From Labilithrix sp. (GTDB lineage Bacteria; Myxococcota_A; Polyangia; Polyangiales; Polyangiaceae): a DNA stretch of 41,742 bases. The notes beneath the pieces were generated by a model. The model did no database searches. It saw nothing but the letters and a program-made list of their open reading frames with translations, and was not told the origin of the DNA. This document shows, piece by piece, positions 17,149 through 25,566 of the stretch; position 1 is the stretch's first letter; every line of letters begins with the position of its first letter. A program made the position numbers and the translations under genes. The DNA is taken from assembly GCA_019637105.1 (NCBI GenBank), contig JAHBWF010000063.1, positions 1-41,742 of the forward strand, written 5' to 3'.

Positions 17149-17940
17149 TCAGCGCGTGACTTCCAGCGCCGGCAGCTCGACGACAAACGAGTTCCCTTCG
17201 ATGCCCTTGCGCTTCGCTTCGGCAGCGATGAGCTCGGCGAGATTCACCGATCCAATCACGCCGATGAACGCTTCGCAGAAGTCGGGAGCCGGCGTCACGT
17301 CGAGGACCGTGACCTTGGCGCGGGTCCCGAAGTCGTCCGGGGTCAGCTCGACGGAGACTTGGCCCGTATGCTCCTGGCATCCTCCGCCCGTGCGGTAGGA
17401 GAAGTCGAACTGACCGCCGGGCGAGAGCGACGCGCTCGAGAGGCTCCACATCTCATTGTCTGCGGGAGCCGGGTTCTCGACGTCACCGCTGAACCGAACG
17501 TCGCCAAGCCTGACGTCGGGGAGACTCACGGTGGCCGCGTTCACGTTGGGCAGCGCGCCGACCATGGCGCGAAGATCGGCGCTCCCGTTCACGGGAATCA
17601 TCGCTTCGCACGGATCCGGCGCCGAGGCCCGATCGAGCACCTCCAGGCGCGCGCGACGGCGGTAACCCTCGCCGAGGATGTCGACGAGCTTCGTCTCGGC
17701 CGTGTGCGTGGCGCAGCCACCGCCGACGGAGTAACCGAATCGAAGCGTCCCGGTGTGGTACTCGAAGCTCGAGAGCTCGACCGGTTGCCCGAATCCTTCC
17801 TCTTCTTCAGAGCCCCCCTGCGAGGGCTCCGAGGAGCGGAGCTCGGGGTCATCCTGCTGGATGCTCGGCTCCGTCGCGCAGCCCGTGGCGAACGAAGCGA
17901 GGAGCGTCAACCCTACGAGCCCACCGACGTATGCCTTCAT
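17149..17940 (-). CDS. lipoprotein with two copies of one Cys/His domain, unknown function
   Basis: 263 residues. MKAYVGGLVGLTLLASFATGC is a lipoprotein signal (Cys21), followed by an acidic Ser/Glu linker. Two homologous units follow. Unit 1 (about 56-125) has FGYSVGGGCATHT (Cys76, His79) and DPCEAMIPVNGSADL (Cys111). Unit 2 (about 168-230) has FSYRTGGGCQEHT (Cys188, His191) and DFCEAFIGVIGSVNL (Cys212). The shared pattern is GGGCxxHT, a strand, then CEAxI. The two Cys of each unit could form a disulfide or, with His, a metal site. I do not recognise the family. AAAGGAC before the ATG is the likely Shine-Dalgarno. It is convergent with the SH3/M15-like gene, and codon use is slightly less GC-biased than in its neighbours. 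Confidence 0.82.
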   Translation of the reverse strand: MKAYVGGLVGLTLLASFATGCATEPSIQQDDPELRSSEPSQGGSEEEEGFGQPVELSSFEYHTGTLRFGYSVGGGCATHTAETKLVDILGEGYRRRARLEVLDRASAPDPCEAMIPVNGSADLRAMVGALPNVNAATVSLPDVRLGDVRFSGDVENPAPADNEMWSLSSASLSPGGQFDFSYRTGGGCQEHTGQVSVELTPDDFGTRAKVTVLDVTPAPDFCEAFIGVIGSVNLAELIAAEAKRKGIEGNSFVVELPALEVTR

Positions 17941-18000
17941 GTCCGTCCTTTCAGCACGTCGTGGGCCACCACCTCGAAGCACGTCGCCTCGTTGAAGGTT

Positions 18001-18020
18001 GTATGTCAGGGTATGTGAGG
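18001..18020. repeat. near-perfect 10-base direct repeat upstream of the 17940 start
   Basis: GTATGTCAGG and GTATGTGAGG stand in tandem, followed by the related GTGGTATATG (18021-18030). They lie about 60-90 bases ahead of the minus-strand start at 17940 and could be an operator for that lipoprotein gene. The rest of the 17941-18110 stretch shows no gene that I can support. Confidence 0.4.
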
Positions 18021-18128
18021 GTGGTATATGACGGAGCCATCGATGAGCGCTCGAGGGTCCATGATCTGGCCCCGGACGACCCCGCGTAGGCGATTCAAGC
18101 GCGTGGAACCGCAGGGGGAGCACGTCGG

Positions 18129-18418
18129 ACGCGCCGGCGGAGAGCGCGGACCTCGACGGCGGGCGCAGAGGCGGCCTCCGACGGCGGCCTCGACGGTTCG
18201 CTCGACGACGCGACGACCGTGATCGCACAAGGCCTCACGGGCCTCGTCGGCGTAGCGGTGACCGACATGGGTGAGGTCGTCGTCGCGCAGACAAACGGTG
18301 AGAGCCGCAGGATGCCGATCACCGGCGGCGACGGCGGCACGACAGCCGTGACGGACAACCAGACCGAGCTCACGGCGCTCGCGTACGTCGGACCGGCGTT
18401 GATGTTCGTGACCAGCTC
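18129..18418 (+). pseudogene. remnant of a secreted beta-propeller-type protein
   Basis: The plus frame through 18171-18418 reads ASDGGLDGSLDD, then GLVGVAVTDMGEVVVAQTNG, MPITGGDGG and LTALAYVGPALMFVTSSS. This is the style of the Asp/Gly linker plus propeller blades (MPxxGG...ALAxxxxxxxxVTSS) found in myxobacterial lipoproteins. There is no signal peptide or plausible start in front. After about 18418 the frame turns into the antisense of an unrelated coding remnant and stops at 18536. I take it as a broken internal fragment of about one and a half blades. The upstream limit is approximate. Confidence 0.5.
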
Positions 18419-18700
18419 GTCGCGGGTGAGCGGCCTGCTTCGGAAGGTCTCCGTCTGCATCTCGAAGACCAGCGTGCTTTCCTTCGGCTCAGGCCTGCGG
18501 CCGAGGGCGTTCCAGAGCGTCGTGATCCGCCGTTGACCATCGACGACGAGGAGCAGCTCGCCGTGCGGTGTCGGCGCTGCTCCGCGCAGCCCACGGCTGG
18601 CTTCGGAGCCGCTGGGCGGTTCTTCCACGCAGAAGAGGAGCACACGTCTCAGCTCCCGAGGAACGTCTTCTTCCGGCAGCCCCGGCGATCGCGGCGGGCG
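18406..18700 (-). pseudogene. remnant of a DUF262/GmrS-type (ParB-like nuclease family) gene
   Basis: The minus frame contains GELLLVVDGQRRITTLWNAL, close to the hallmark VDGQQRLTTL motif of DUF262 proteins. Members include the nucleotide-binding half of GmrSD type IV restriction enzymes. FEMQTETFRSRPLTRDELVTN follows in the same frame. Upstream the frame has only unconvincing Arg/Pro-rich sequence, and downstream (below about 18405) it becomes the antisense of the propeller remnant. The usual N-terminal 'PxYQRxYxW' segment and the large C-terminal part are absent, so this is a fragment of about 90 codons, not a working gene. Confidence 0.5.
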
Positions 18701-18777
18701 CCGGCGCGATGTCGCAACGCCGCGCGCGGCGCCGCGAGGGTCGTGCAACCGAGCGCGATCCGCGTCACCATGGCGCC

Positions 18778-19329
18778 ATGACGAAGATCCTGGGCGTCGC
18801 CGGCAGCCTCCGTCGCGCTTCGTACAACGCGGCCCTCCTTCGCGCAGCGCGCGAGCTCGCGCCCGAAGGCGTCGAGATCGAGATCGGATCGATCGCCGGG
18901 ATCCCGCTGTACGACGGCGACGTCGAGAGCGAGCAGGGCCTGCCGGCCGCGGTGACGGCGCTGAAGGAGGAGATCGCCGGCGCCGACGCGCTCCTCCTCG
19001 TGACGCCCGAGTACAACGGCTCGATCCCCGGCGTGCTCAAGAACGCGATCGACTGGCTGTCGCGCCCCGCGAAGGACATCCCGCGCGTCTTCGGCGGCAA
19101 GCCCGTCGCGCTCGTCGGCGCGACGCCGGGGGCCGGCGGGACGCGGCTCTCGCAGGCGGCGTGGCTCCCCGTGCTCCGCACCCTCGGCACGCACGCGTGG
19201 TTCGGCAAGCAGCTGTACGTGGGGAGCGCCGGGCAGGCGTTCGACGCCGAGGGCAAGCTCGTCGACGAGAAGGTCCGAAAGCAGCTCGGCGACCTCGTCG
19301 CCGCCTTCGCGGCGTCCGTCCGCGCCTGA
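18778..19329 (+). CDS. NAD(P)H-dependent FMN reductase (ChrR/YieF-like)
   Basis: 183-residue flavodoxin-fold oxidoreductase, cytoplasmic. GVAGSLRRASYNAALL at the N-terminus is the FMN-phosphate loop. TPEYNGSIPGVLKNAIDWLS is the conserved flavin-binding segment. GGKPVALVGATPGAGG precedes the last flavin contact. The length matches the family. Relatives reduce quinones, chromate or azo dyes by NAD(P)H and protect against redox cycling. The ATG is chosen at the start of the first beta strand. It follows the debris region and is separated from the efflux operon by 236 bases. Confidence 0.92.
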   Translation: MTKILGVAGSLRRASYNAALLRAARELAPEGVEIEIGSIAGIPLYDGDVESEQGLPAAVTALKEEIAGADALLLVTPEYNGSIPGVLKNAIDWLSRPAKDIPRVFGGKPVALVGATPGAGGTRLSQAAWLPVLRTLGTHAWFGKQLYVGSAGQAFDAEGKLVDEKVRKQLGDLVAAFAASVRA

Positions 19330-19340
19330 CGCCGCGCGCC

Positions 19341-19371
19341 GCGCGCGCGATCGCTCGTCGAGCGCGCGCGC
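19341..19371 (+). terminator. long GC hairpin after the FMN reductase
   Basis: GCGCGCGCG (19341-19349) pairs with CGCGCGCGC (19363-19371) over a 13-base loop, 12 bases after the stop at 19329. No T-run follows. Confidence 0.4.
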
Positions 19372-19529
19372 CGTCGCGGCGACGCCGGATCGTGCGCGCC
19401 GCCGGTCGGTCGAGACCTCGCGCCTGCGGTCGCGCTTCGCCTCGTCGTGAGCGGCCGCGGGCTCGGCGTACCTCGGTGACGGCTCGTAGCTTCTCGGCGC
19501 CGCGCCCTTCGGTTGCGCGTCGGCTCCGC

Positions 19530-19535
19530 TATGAT
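19530..19535 (+). promoter_or_regulatory. -10 element TATGAT before the efflux operon
   Basis: TATGAT is one mismatch from the sigma70 -10 consensus and lies 30 bases before the GTG at 19566. A matching -35 is not clear. No operator repeat was recognised and no regulator gene is adjacent. Confidence 0.45.
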
Positions 19536-19565
19536 GCCCCGCCGTCGTGGGGGGACAGGTGAGTC

Positions 19566-20744
19566 GTGAAGTCGTTCCTCGTCGCATCGCTCTTGGTCGC
19601 TGCGCCGGTCCTCGGACTGGGCGCGTCGGCGTGCTCGAACAAGAGCGAGGCGGCGTCGAAGCAGCGTCCGCCGCCGCTCGTCGTCGTCGCGAAGGTCGCC
19701 TCGAAGGACGTCGCCGTGGAGGTGCGCGCCCCGGTCGAGCTCCGGCCGCTCGCGCAGGCCGAGGTCGGCTCGAAGACGCTCGGCTACCTCGACGCGGTGC
19801 TCGTCGAGCGCGGCGACAAGGTGAAGCGAGGCCAGCTCGTCGCGCTCGTCCGGCCGAGCGATCTGCCCGACCAGCTCGTCGCGGCGCGCGGGAGCCTCTC
19901 GCAGGCGCAGGCGAGCGCCACGCTCGCGAAGAGCAACCTCGAGCGCATCACCGGCCTCGCGCCGCGCGGCGTGGTCTCGCAGCAGGAGCTCCAGCAGGCG
20001 CAGGCGGCGCTGGCGACCGCCGAGGCGCAGGAGGCCGCCGCGAAGGCGCAGGTCGCCGTCTACGCGACGCGCCTCGGGGAGACGCAGATCACCTCGCCGC
20101 TCGACGGCGTCGTCGCGGTCCGCCGCCTCGATCCCGGCGCGCTCGTCGGCCCCTCGAGCGCCCAGACGATCCTCACGGTCGCGCAGACGCACGTGCTCCG
20201 CGTGTTCGTCACGGTGACCGAGCGCGACGCGCACCGCGTGAAGCTCGGGCAGAAGGCCCACGTCGAGATCGACGCGCTCGCCGGCCGTCGCGTCGAGGGC
20301 GCGGTCGTCCGGCTGGCGCCGATGCTCGATCCGGCCACCCGCACGCTCGACGCCGAGGTGCAGATCGACAACGCCTCCGGAGACCTCCGGCCCGGGATGT
20401 TCGGCCGCGGCTCGATCGTCGTCGACGTCCACCCGAACGCCGCCGTCGTCCCGGCGACCGCGCTCCAGATCACGAACGGCAAGCGCTTCGTGTTCGTGCT
20501 CGCGGGCGACAAGGTCCAGCGGCGCGAGATCGAGACGGGCGTCGACGAGGGCACCTGGCTCGAGGTCACGAAGGGCGTCTCCGCGGGGGAGGAGGTCGTC
20601 ACGATCGGCATGGACGCGATCTCCGACGGCGCCGTCGTGCGGGTCAGCCGCGACGTCGATCCGTTCAAGGGACGCGTGGACGCGAGCGCGGGCGACGCCG
20701 GGGACCACGGAGCGTCGCGCGTCGATGGTGACGGGACGAGATAG
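19566..20744 (+). CDS. RND efflux periplasmic adaptor (membrane fusion protein), lipoprotein
   Basis: 392 residues from a GTG with AGGTGA upstream. The signal ends LGASAC (Cys23), so it is lipid-anchored. It has the adaptor layout of AcrA/MexA: a first lipoyl half (about 65-100, VLVERGDKVKRGQLVALV), a long alpha-helical hairpin rich in Ala/Gln (about 105-165), a second lipoyl half (ETQITSPLDGVVAVRRLDPGALV) and beta-barrel (LRVFVTVTERDAHRVKLGQK). The membrane-proximal domain is VVPATALQITNGKRFVFV. It bridges the inner-membrane pump and the outer-membrane channel. It is the first gene of a three-gene operon and is followed after eight bases by the pump. Confidence 0.93.
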   Translation: MKSFLVASLLVAAPVLGLGASACSNKSEAASKQRPPPLVVVAKVASKDVAVEVRAPVELRPLAQAEVGSKTLGYLDAVLVERGDKVKRGQLVALVRPSDLPDQLVAARGSLSQAQASATLAKSNLERITGLAPRGVVSQQELQQAQAALATAEAQEAAAKAQVAVYATRLGETQITSPLDGVVAVRRLDPGALVGPSSAQTILTVAQTHVLRVFVTVTERDAHRVKLGQKAHVEIDALAGRRVEGAVVRLAPMLDPATRTLDAEVQIDNASGDLRPGMFGRGSIVVDVHPNAAVVPATALQITNGKRFVFVLAGDKVQRREIETGVDEGTWLEVTKGVSAGEEVVTIGMDAISDGAVVRVSRDVDPFKGRVDASAGDAGDHGASRVDGDGTR

Positions 20745-20752
20745 GGCGGACC

Positions 20753-23700
20753 ATGTGGCTCACGCGCCTCGCGCTCAAGAACCCGATCCTCATCTTGATG
20801 ATGTCGCTGATGGTGATCGCCCTCGGCGTCCTCGCCGTGGGGCGGCTCAGCGTCGATCTCTTCCCCAACATCGACATCCCGGTCATCCGCGTCGTCACGT
20901 TCTATACGGGGGCCGGACCCGAGGACATCGAGAAGAGCATCACGCAGCCGATCGAGCGCGCCGTCGCCTCGTCGCCCGGGGTCGACCGCGTCGAGAGCAC
21001 GTCGAAGCAGGGCGCCTCGATCGTCAGCGTCTGGTTCAACTACGGCACCGACCTCGACACCGCGCAGTTCGACGTCCAGCAGCGCGTCTCGCAGGTGCAG
21101 AGCGCGCTCCCGCCGGGGATCCAGCAGCCGTTCATCCTCAAGTTCGACGTCACCAACATCCCGATCGTCCAGGTCGTCGCGCGCGGCGAGGGGCTCGACG
21201 AGAAGCAGCTCTACGACCTCGCGTACAACGTCGTCGAGCCGCAGCTCGAGCGGCTCCCCGGCATCGCCAGCGCCACGGTGAGCGGCGGCAAGACCCGGCA
21301 GGTGCAGGTCGAGGTCGATCGCGATCTCCTGCGCGCGCGGAGCCTCGCCGTGCTCGACGTGGTCAGCGCCGTGCGCGGCGCGAACCTCCTGCTCCCGAGC
21401 GGGACGCTCAAGACCGGCGATCAAGAGTACAACGTCTTCACCAACACGCAGGTCGACACCGTCCGCGTGCTCGAGGACGTCGTCGTCCGGCAGGGCGCGC
21501 CGGGCGCGGACGGCCAGAGCGCGCCGAGCGTCCGCGTCGCCGACGTCGCGACGGTCGAGGACGGCACGGCGGACCAGGCGAACATCGTCCGCGTCAACGG
21601 GCAGCGCGGCGTCTACCTGCGCGTCTTCAAGCAGCCGGGCGCGAACACGATCGACGCCGTCGACGCCGTGCGCGCGGCGCTGCCGAACCTCCGCGGCGTG
21701 CCGCCGAACGTCGAGCTCACGATCTCGTTCGATCAGTCGAAGTACATCCGCGCGGCCGTCTCCGCGCTCGAGCACGAGGCGGTGCAGGGAGGCCTGCTCG
21801 CGATCGCGGTGATCCTCGTCTTCCTCGTGAGCGTCCGCGCGACGGGGATCGTCGCGGTCGCGATCCCGCTGTCGATCGTCGCGACGTTCATCCTCCTCTA
21901 CTTCTCCGGGCAGACGCTCAACGTCTTCACGCTCGGAGGGCTCGCGCTCGGCGTCGGCCGCCTGGTCGACGACTCGATCGTCGAGCTGGAGAACATCCAC
22001 CGCCACCTCGCGACCACCCGGGACCGCCGGCGGGCCGTCCTCGACGCCGCGGAGGAGGTGGCCATGCCGATCCTCGTGTCGACGATCACGACCGTGATCG
22101 TGTTCTTCCCCGTCGTCTTCCTCACGGGCGTCGCGCGGAACCTCTTCGTGCCCCTGGCGTTGACGATCACGTTCGCGCTCGTGATGAGCTTCTTCGTCTC
22201 GCGCACGGCGACGCCGCTGTTGTGCCTCTACTGGCTCAAGGGCGGGCACGCGACGCGCGGGGTCGGCGGCGCGCTCACCCGCGCGCTCGATCGGATGGAC
22301 GCGGCCTACGCGCGGGCGCTGGAGGCGGTCCTCCGCCGGCGGATCGCGGTGGTCGTCGGCATCCTGGCGCTCTTCGCCTCGTCGTTCTTCCTCCTTCGCT
22401 TCATCGGCTCGGAGTTCTTCCCCGAGTCCGACGAGGGGCAGTTCAGCGTCAGCTACAAGGCGCCGATCGGGACGCGCGTGGAGCGAACCGAAGAGCTGGC
22501 GAAGCGCATCGAAGACATCACGACGGCGACCCTCCGGTCGCCGGGCGGCGATCCCGTGTTCAACACGATGCTCTCCGACACCGGTCTCCCCGCGGGTCGC
22601 ACCGCGATCTTCACCGCGAACACGGGGCCCCACGCGGGCAACACGCAGATCAACCTCGTGCCGCGGGGGGCCCGCGGCATGAGCGACGTCGAGGCCACCG
22701 AGAAGGTGCGCGCGGCGCTCCGGAGCGAGCTCCCGGGCATCAACGTCTTCTACTTCACCGGCGGAATCGTCAAGCGTATCCTCAACTTCGGCGCGCCCGC
22801 GCCGATCGACGTCGAGATCCTCGGCTACGACCTCGAGAAGGCGGCGGACTACGCGCGCGAGGTGGCGGGCAAGCTCAAGGACCTCCGCGACGCGTCCGGG
22901 GCGCCCCTGCTCACCGACGTGCAGATCACGCGCGAGGAGAACTACCCGGAGCTCGACGTCGTCGTCGATCGCCAGAAGGCCGGAGTGCTCGGCGTGAGCG
23001 AGCAGCAGATCGCGCAGACCGTGCTCACGAGCCTCGTCGGGAACACCCAGTTCTCGCCGATCCCGTTCTCCGATCCGGAGACGGGCAACGAGTACTACAT
23101 CAACGTGCGCCTGAAGGACGAGTTTCGGACCAACGTGTCCGACCTCGGCGACGTCTTCTTGAAGACGCCGTCCGGCGCGACGCTGCCGCTCTCCAACGTC
23201 GCGCACGTCGAGCGCGGCAGCGGGCCGGTCCTCATCGCGCGCAAGTACCTCCAGCGCATCGTCGACGTCACGGCGAACGTGGCGCCCGGCAAGGACCTCG
23301 GCGCCGCCAGCGCGGGCGTCCAGGAGGTGATCGACGACACGCCCGCGCCCGACGGCTTCTCCGTGCAGCTCGGCGGGCAGACGCTGGCGCAGCAGCAGGC
23401 GTTCCAGGGCGTCGGCCTCGCCGGGTTGATGGCGCTCGCGCTCGTCTACATGGTGCTGGCTTCGCAGTTCAAGTCGCTCATCGATCCGCTCGTCATCATG
23501 TTCAGCGTCCCGCTCGGCGTGAGCGGCGTCTTCGCGATGCTCGCGGCGACGAAGACGACGCTCAGCGTGAACAGCGCGATGGGGATCATCATGATGGTCG
23601 GCATCGTCGTGTCGAACGGCGTCCTCCTCGTCGATTTCGCGAACGTCCTCCGGCGCCGCGGGACGCCGCTGACGGAGGCGACCGTGCTCGCCGCCAAGAC

Positions 23701-23944
23701 GCGCCTGCGGCCCATCCTCATGACGACCATCGCGACGGTCGCGGGCCTCGTCCCGATGGCGCTCGGGATCGGCGAGGGGAGCGAGACGAACCTCCCGCTC
23801 GCGCGCGCCGTCATCGGAGGGCTGACGGTGTCGACCGTCTTCACGCTCTTTCTCATCCCGAGCCTGTACACGCTCGTCGATCGATTCAAGAAGGCGCCGG
23901 CCTCGGACGATGACGCGCCCGGAGGCGCGCCGGCACATGTCTAG
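20753..23944 (+). CDS. RND efflux pump, HAE1/AcrB-like inner membrane transporter
   Basis: 1063 residues, the normal size. Proton-driven pump exporting hydrophobic compounds from the periplasm or inner-membrane outer leaflet. It has 12 membrane segments in two halves, with two large periplasmic loops. The first segment is LKNPILILMMSLMVIALGVL. Segment 4 carries the proton-relay pair in LGVGRLVDDSIVELENI. Segment 10 reads MMVGIVVSNGVLLVDFAN, where AcrB has KN. The relay Lys is therefore replaced by Ser, as seen in other RND branches of the 'VxN' type. FFPESDEGQF opens the second loop. The TAG stop sits just before the TolC-like gene's Shine-Dalgarno. Substrates cannot be read from sequence. 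Confidence 0.95.
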   Translation: MWLTRLALKNPILILMMSLMVIALGVLAVGRLSVDLFPNIDIPVIRVVTFYTGAGPEDIEKSITQPIERAVASSPGVDRVESTSKQGASIVSVWFNYGTDLDTAQFDVQQRVSQVQSALPPGIQQPFILKFDVTNIPIVQVVARGEGLDEKQLYDLAYNVVEPQLERLPGIASATVSGGKTRQVQVEVDRDLLRARSLAVLDVVSAVRGANLLLPSGTLKTGDQEYNVFTNTQVDTVRVLEDVVVRQGAPGADGQSAPSVRVADVATVEDGTADQANIVRVNGQRGVYLRVFKQPGANTIDAVDAVRAALPNLRGVPPNVELTISFDQSKYIRAAVSALEHEAVQGGLLAIAVILVFLVSVRATGIVAVAIPLSIVATFILLYFSGQTLNVFTLGGLALGVGRLVDDSIVELENIHRHLATTRDRRRAVLDAAEEVAMPILVSTITTVIVFFPVVFLTGVARNLFVPLALTITFALVMSFFVSRTATPLLCLYWLKGGHATRGVGGALTRALDRMDAAYARALEAVLRRRIAVVVGILALFASSFFLLRFIGSEFFPESDEGQFSVSYKAPIGTRVERTEELAKRIEDITTATLRSPGGDPVFNTMLSDTGLPAGRTAIFTANTGPHAGNTQINLVPRGARGMSDVEATEKVRAALRSELPGINVFYFTGGIVKRILNFGAPAPIDVEILGYDLEKAADYAREVAGKLKDLRDASGAPLLTDVQITREENYPELDVVVDRQKAGVLGVSEQQIAQTVLTSLVGNTQFSPIPFSDPETGNEYYINVRLKDEFRTNVSDLGDVFLKTPSGATLPLSNVAHVERGSGPVLIARKYLQRIVDVTANVAPGKDLGAASAGVQEVIDDTPAPDGFSVQLGGQTLAQQQAFQGVGLAGLMALALVYMVLASQFKSLIDPLVIMFSVPLGVSGVFAMLAATKTTLSVNSAMGIIMMVGIVVSNGVLLVDFANVLRRRGTPLTEATVLAAKTRLRPILMTTIATVAGLVPMALGIGEGSETNLPLARAVIGGLTVSTVFTLFLIPSLYTLVDRFKKAPASDDDAPGGAPAHV

Positions 23945-23954
23945 GGAGTTCGTG

Positions 23955-25277
23955 ATGCAGAGGATGATGTTGCTGGGGGGGCTCGCGCTCGGCTTCGTGG
24001 TGGTGGCCGGCCCCGCCGCGGCCGAGGAGCCCCCGCGGCCCGGCCCTTCGCGACCGGTGGAGGAGCCGACGAAGGCGACCGCCGGGGCGATCACGCTCGA
24101 CGAGGCGGTGAAGCGCGCGACGGCGAGGAACCCGTCGACGGAGATCGCGACGCAGGAGATCCTCCGCGCCGAGGCGCTCGCGAAGCAGGTGCGCGCGGCC
24201 TGGCTCCCGACGCTGAACGCCAACGGCGTCTACACGAGGCTCGACAACGACCGAGAGCTCAACGGACGGATCATCCTCGCGGAGAACCAGCTCGCCGCGA
24301 ACCTGCAGCTCAACGTGCCGCTCTTGGCTCCCCGGCAGTGGGTCGCGCACGCGCGGAGCAAGGAGAACATCGAGGTCGCCCGGGCCGCGAGCGCCGACAC
24401 GCGCCGCGCGATCGCGATCGCGGCCGCGCGCGCGTACCTCACGGTGATCGCTCAGCGGCGCGTCCTGAACAGCGCCCAGCGCGCGCTCAACACCGCGCGG
24501 GCGCACGAGGAGTTCGCGACCACGCGCTTCGAGGGCGGCGTCGGAAACCGCCTCGACGCCGTGCGCGCCTCGCAGGAGCGGGCGACCGCGGAGATGCGCG
24601 TGAAGACGCAGCTCGCGGCGCTCACGCGGGCGCAGGAGGCGCTCGGCGTCGTCGTCGGCGAGGAGGGCTCGCTCGACGCCGCGGAGGATCCCTCGCTCGG
24701 CGCCCCGCCGTCGATGGACGCGGCGCTCGGCGAGGCCGCCACGCGCCGCGCCGACATCGCCGTCGAGCGCGATCGCGTCGAGGTCGCGCGCAAGGCGGTC
24801 CGCGACTCGTGGGTCGACTACCTGCCCGTCCTCTCGGCCGTCGCGCAGCCGTTCTACCAGGACCCGCCCACGTTCTCGCAGCCGCGCACCGGCTGGCAGG
24901 CGCAGCTCGTCCTGCAGATCCCGCTCTTCGACGGCGGCGTGCGCTACGGCCTCGCCGCCGAGCGCGAGGCGCTCGAGGCGCAGGCGCGCGCCCGCCTCGA
25001 GGGCGCGCTCCGGCAGGCGCGCTCCGACGTGCGCGTCGCGTTCGAGGCGATGCGCCGGGCGGACGAGGCGCTGGTCGGCGCCCGCGACGCGGCGACCCTC
25101 GCGCGCGAGTCGCTCGAGCTCGCGGAGCTCGCCTACAGGGCCGGCGCGACCTCGAACATCGAGGTCGTCGACGCCGAGCGCCGCTCGCACGAAGCCGACA
25201 CCGCCGCGGCCGTCGCCGAGGACGCGTCGCGCCAGGCGCGCGTCGACCTCCTCGCCGCCTGCGGGCGCTTCCCGTAG
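23955..25277 (+). CDS. TolC-family outer membrane efflux channel
   Basis: 440 residues. MQRMMLLGGLALGFVVVAGPAAAEE is a cleaved signal peptide (Ala-x-Ala end). The mature part has two homologous halves, each with long alpha-helices and beta-barrel strands, as in TolC/OprM: ITLDEAVKRATARNPSTEIA opens the first repeat, and the second ends with ESLELAELAYRAGATSNIEV. Segments such as TRFEGGVGNRLDAVRASQE match the OEP family. The start is fixed by AGGGAG six bases upstream of the ATG at 23955. That Shine-Dalgarno overlaps the stop of the pump gene. It completes the tripartite efflux operon. No T-run terminator follows; the 289 bases to the P450 gene hold only a short hairpin (CTCCCG-CATAT-CGGGAG at 25417-25433). 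Confidence 0.93.
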   Translation: MQRMMLLGGLALGFVVVAGPAAAEEPPRPGPSRPVEEPTKATAGAITLDEAVKRATARNPSTEIATQEILRAEALAKQVRAAWLPTLNANGVYTRLDNDRELNGRIILAENQLAANLQLNVPLLAPRQWVAHARSKENIEVARAASADTRRAIAIAAARAYLTVIAQRRVLNSAQRALNTARAHEEFATTRFEGGVGNRLDAVRASQERATAEMRVKTQLAALTRAQEALGVVVGEEGSLDAAEDPSLGAPPSMDAALGEAATRRADIAVERDRVEVARKAVRDSWVDYLPVLSAVAQPFYQDPPTFSQPRTGWQAQLVLQIPLFDGGVRYGLAAEREALEAQARARLEGALRQARSDVRVAFEAMRRADEALVGARDAATLARESLELAELAYRAGATSNIEVVDAERRSHEADTAAAVAEDASRQARVDLLAACGRFP

Positions 25278-25566
25278 GACCGCCGGAGGGGCGCGCCCTT
25301 TCGCGTGCTACCGACCGGGGCGCCTTTCGCATTGCGGATCTGGCGGCTCGATCCTTCGTCCTTGCACGACCGTCGGGCGCGGAGCCCTGTTTTCTCGGTC
25401 CATCGCGCTGGCACGGCTCCCGCATATCGGGAGGGCAGCGCTGCGGCGAGGCTTCGTCCCCCCCCGAGCCCGCTGCGGCGCTGTTTCATTTTGTCCGGGG
25501 GACGAGGGACGGGAAGGCCCGCGCCGTCGCGCGAGCGCCGGCTCCGACGGCCGCCGGCGCGGGCGC

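Noticed and set aside
18219-18536. A complete small gene in the debris region
   Set aside because: The frame is a chimera: its second half is the antisense of the DUF262 fragment, and it has no start signal or conserved ending.
20060-24223. 1387-codon open frame on the minus strand
   Set aside because: Antisense of the RND pump and its neighbours, with the same Arg/Asp/His-rich shadow composition.
25278-25566. A missed gene between the TolC-like channel and the P450
   Set aside because: No frame with a start, signal or conserved pattern; only a small hairpin at 25417-25433.
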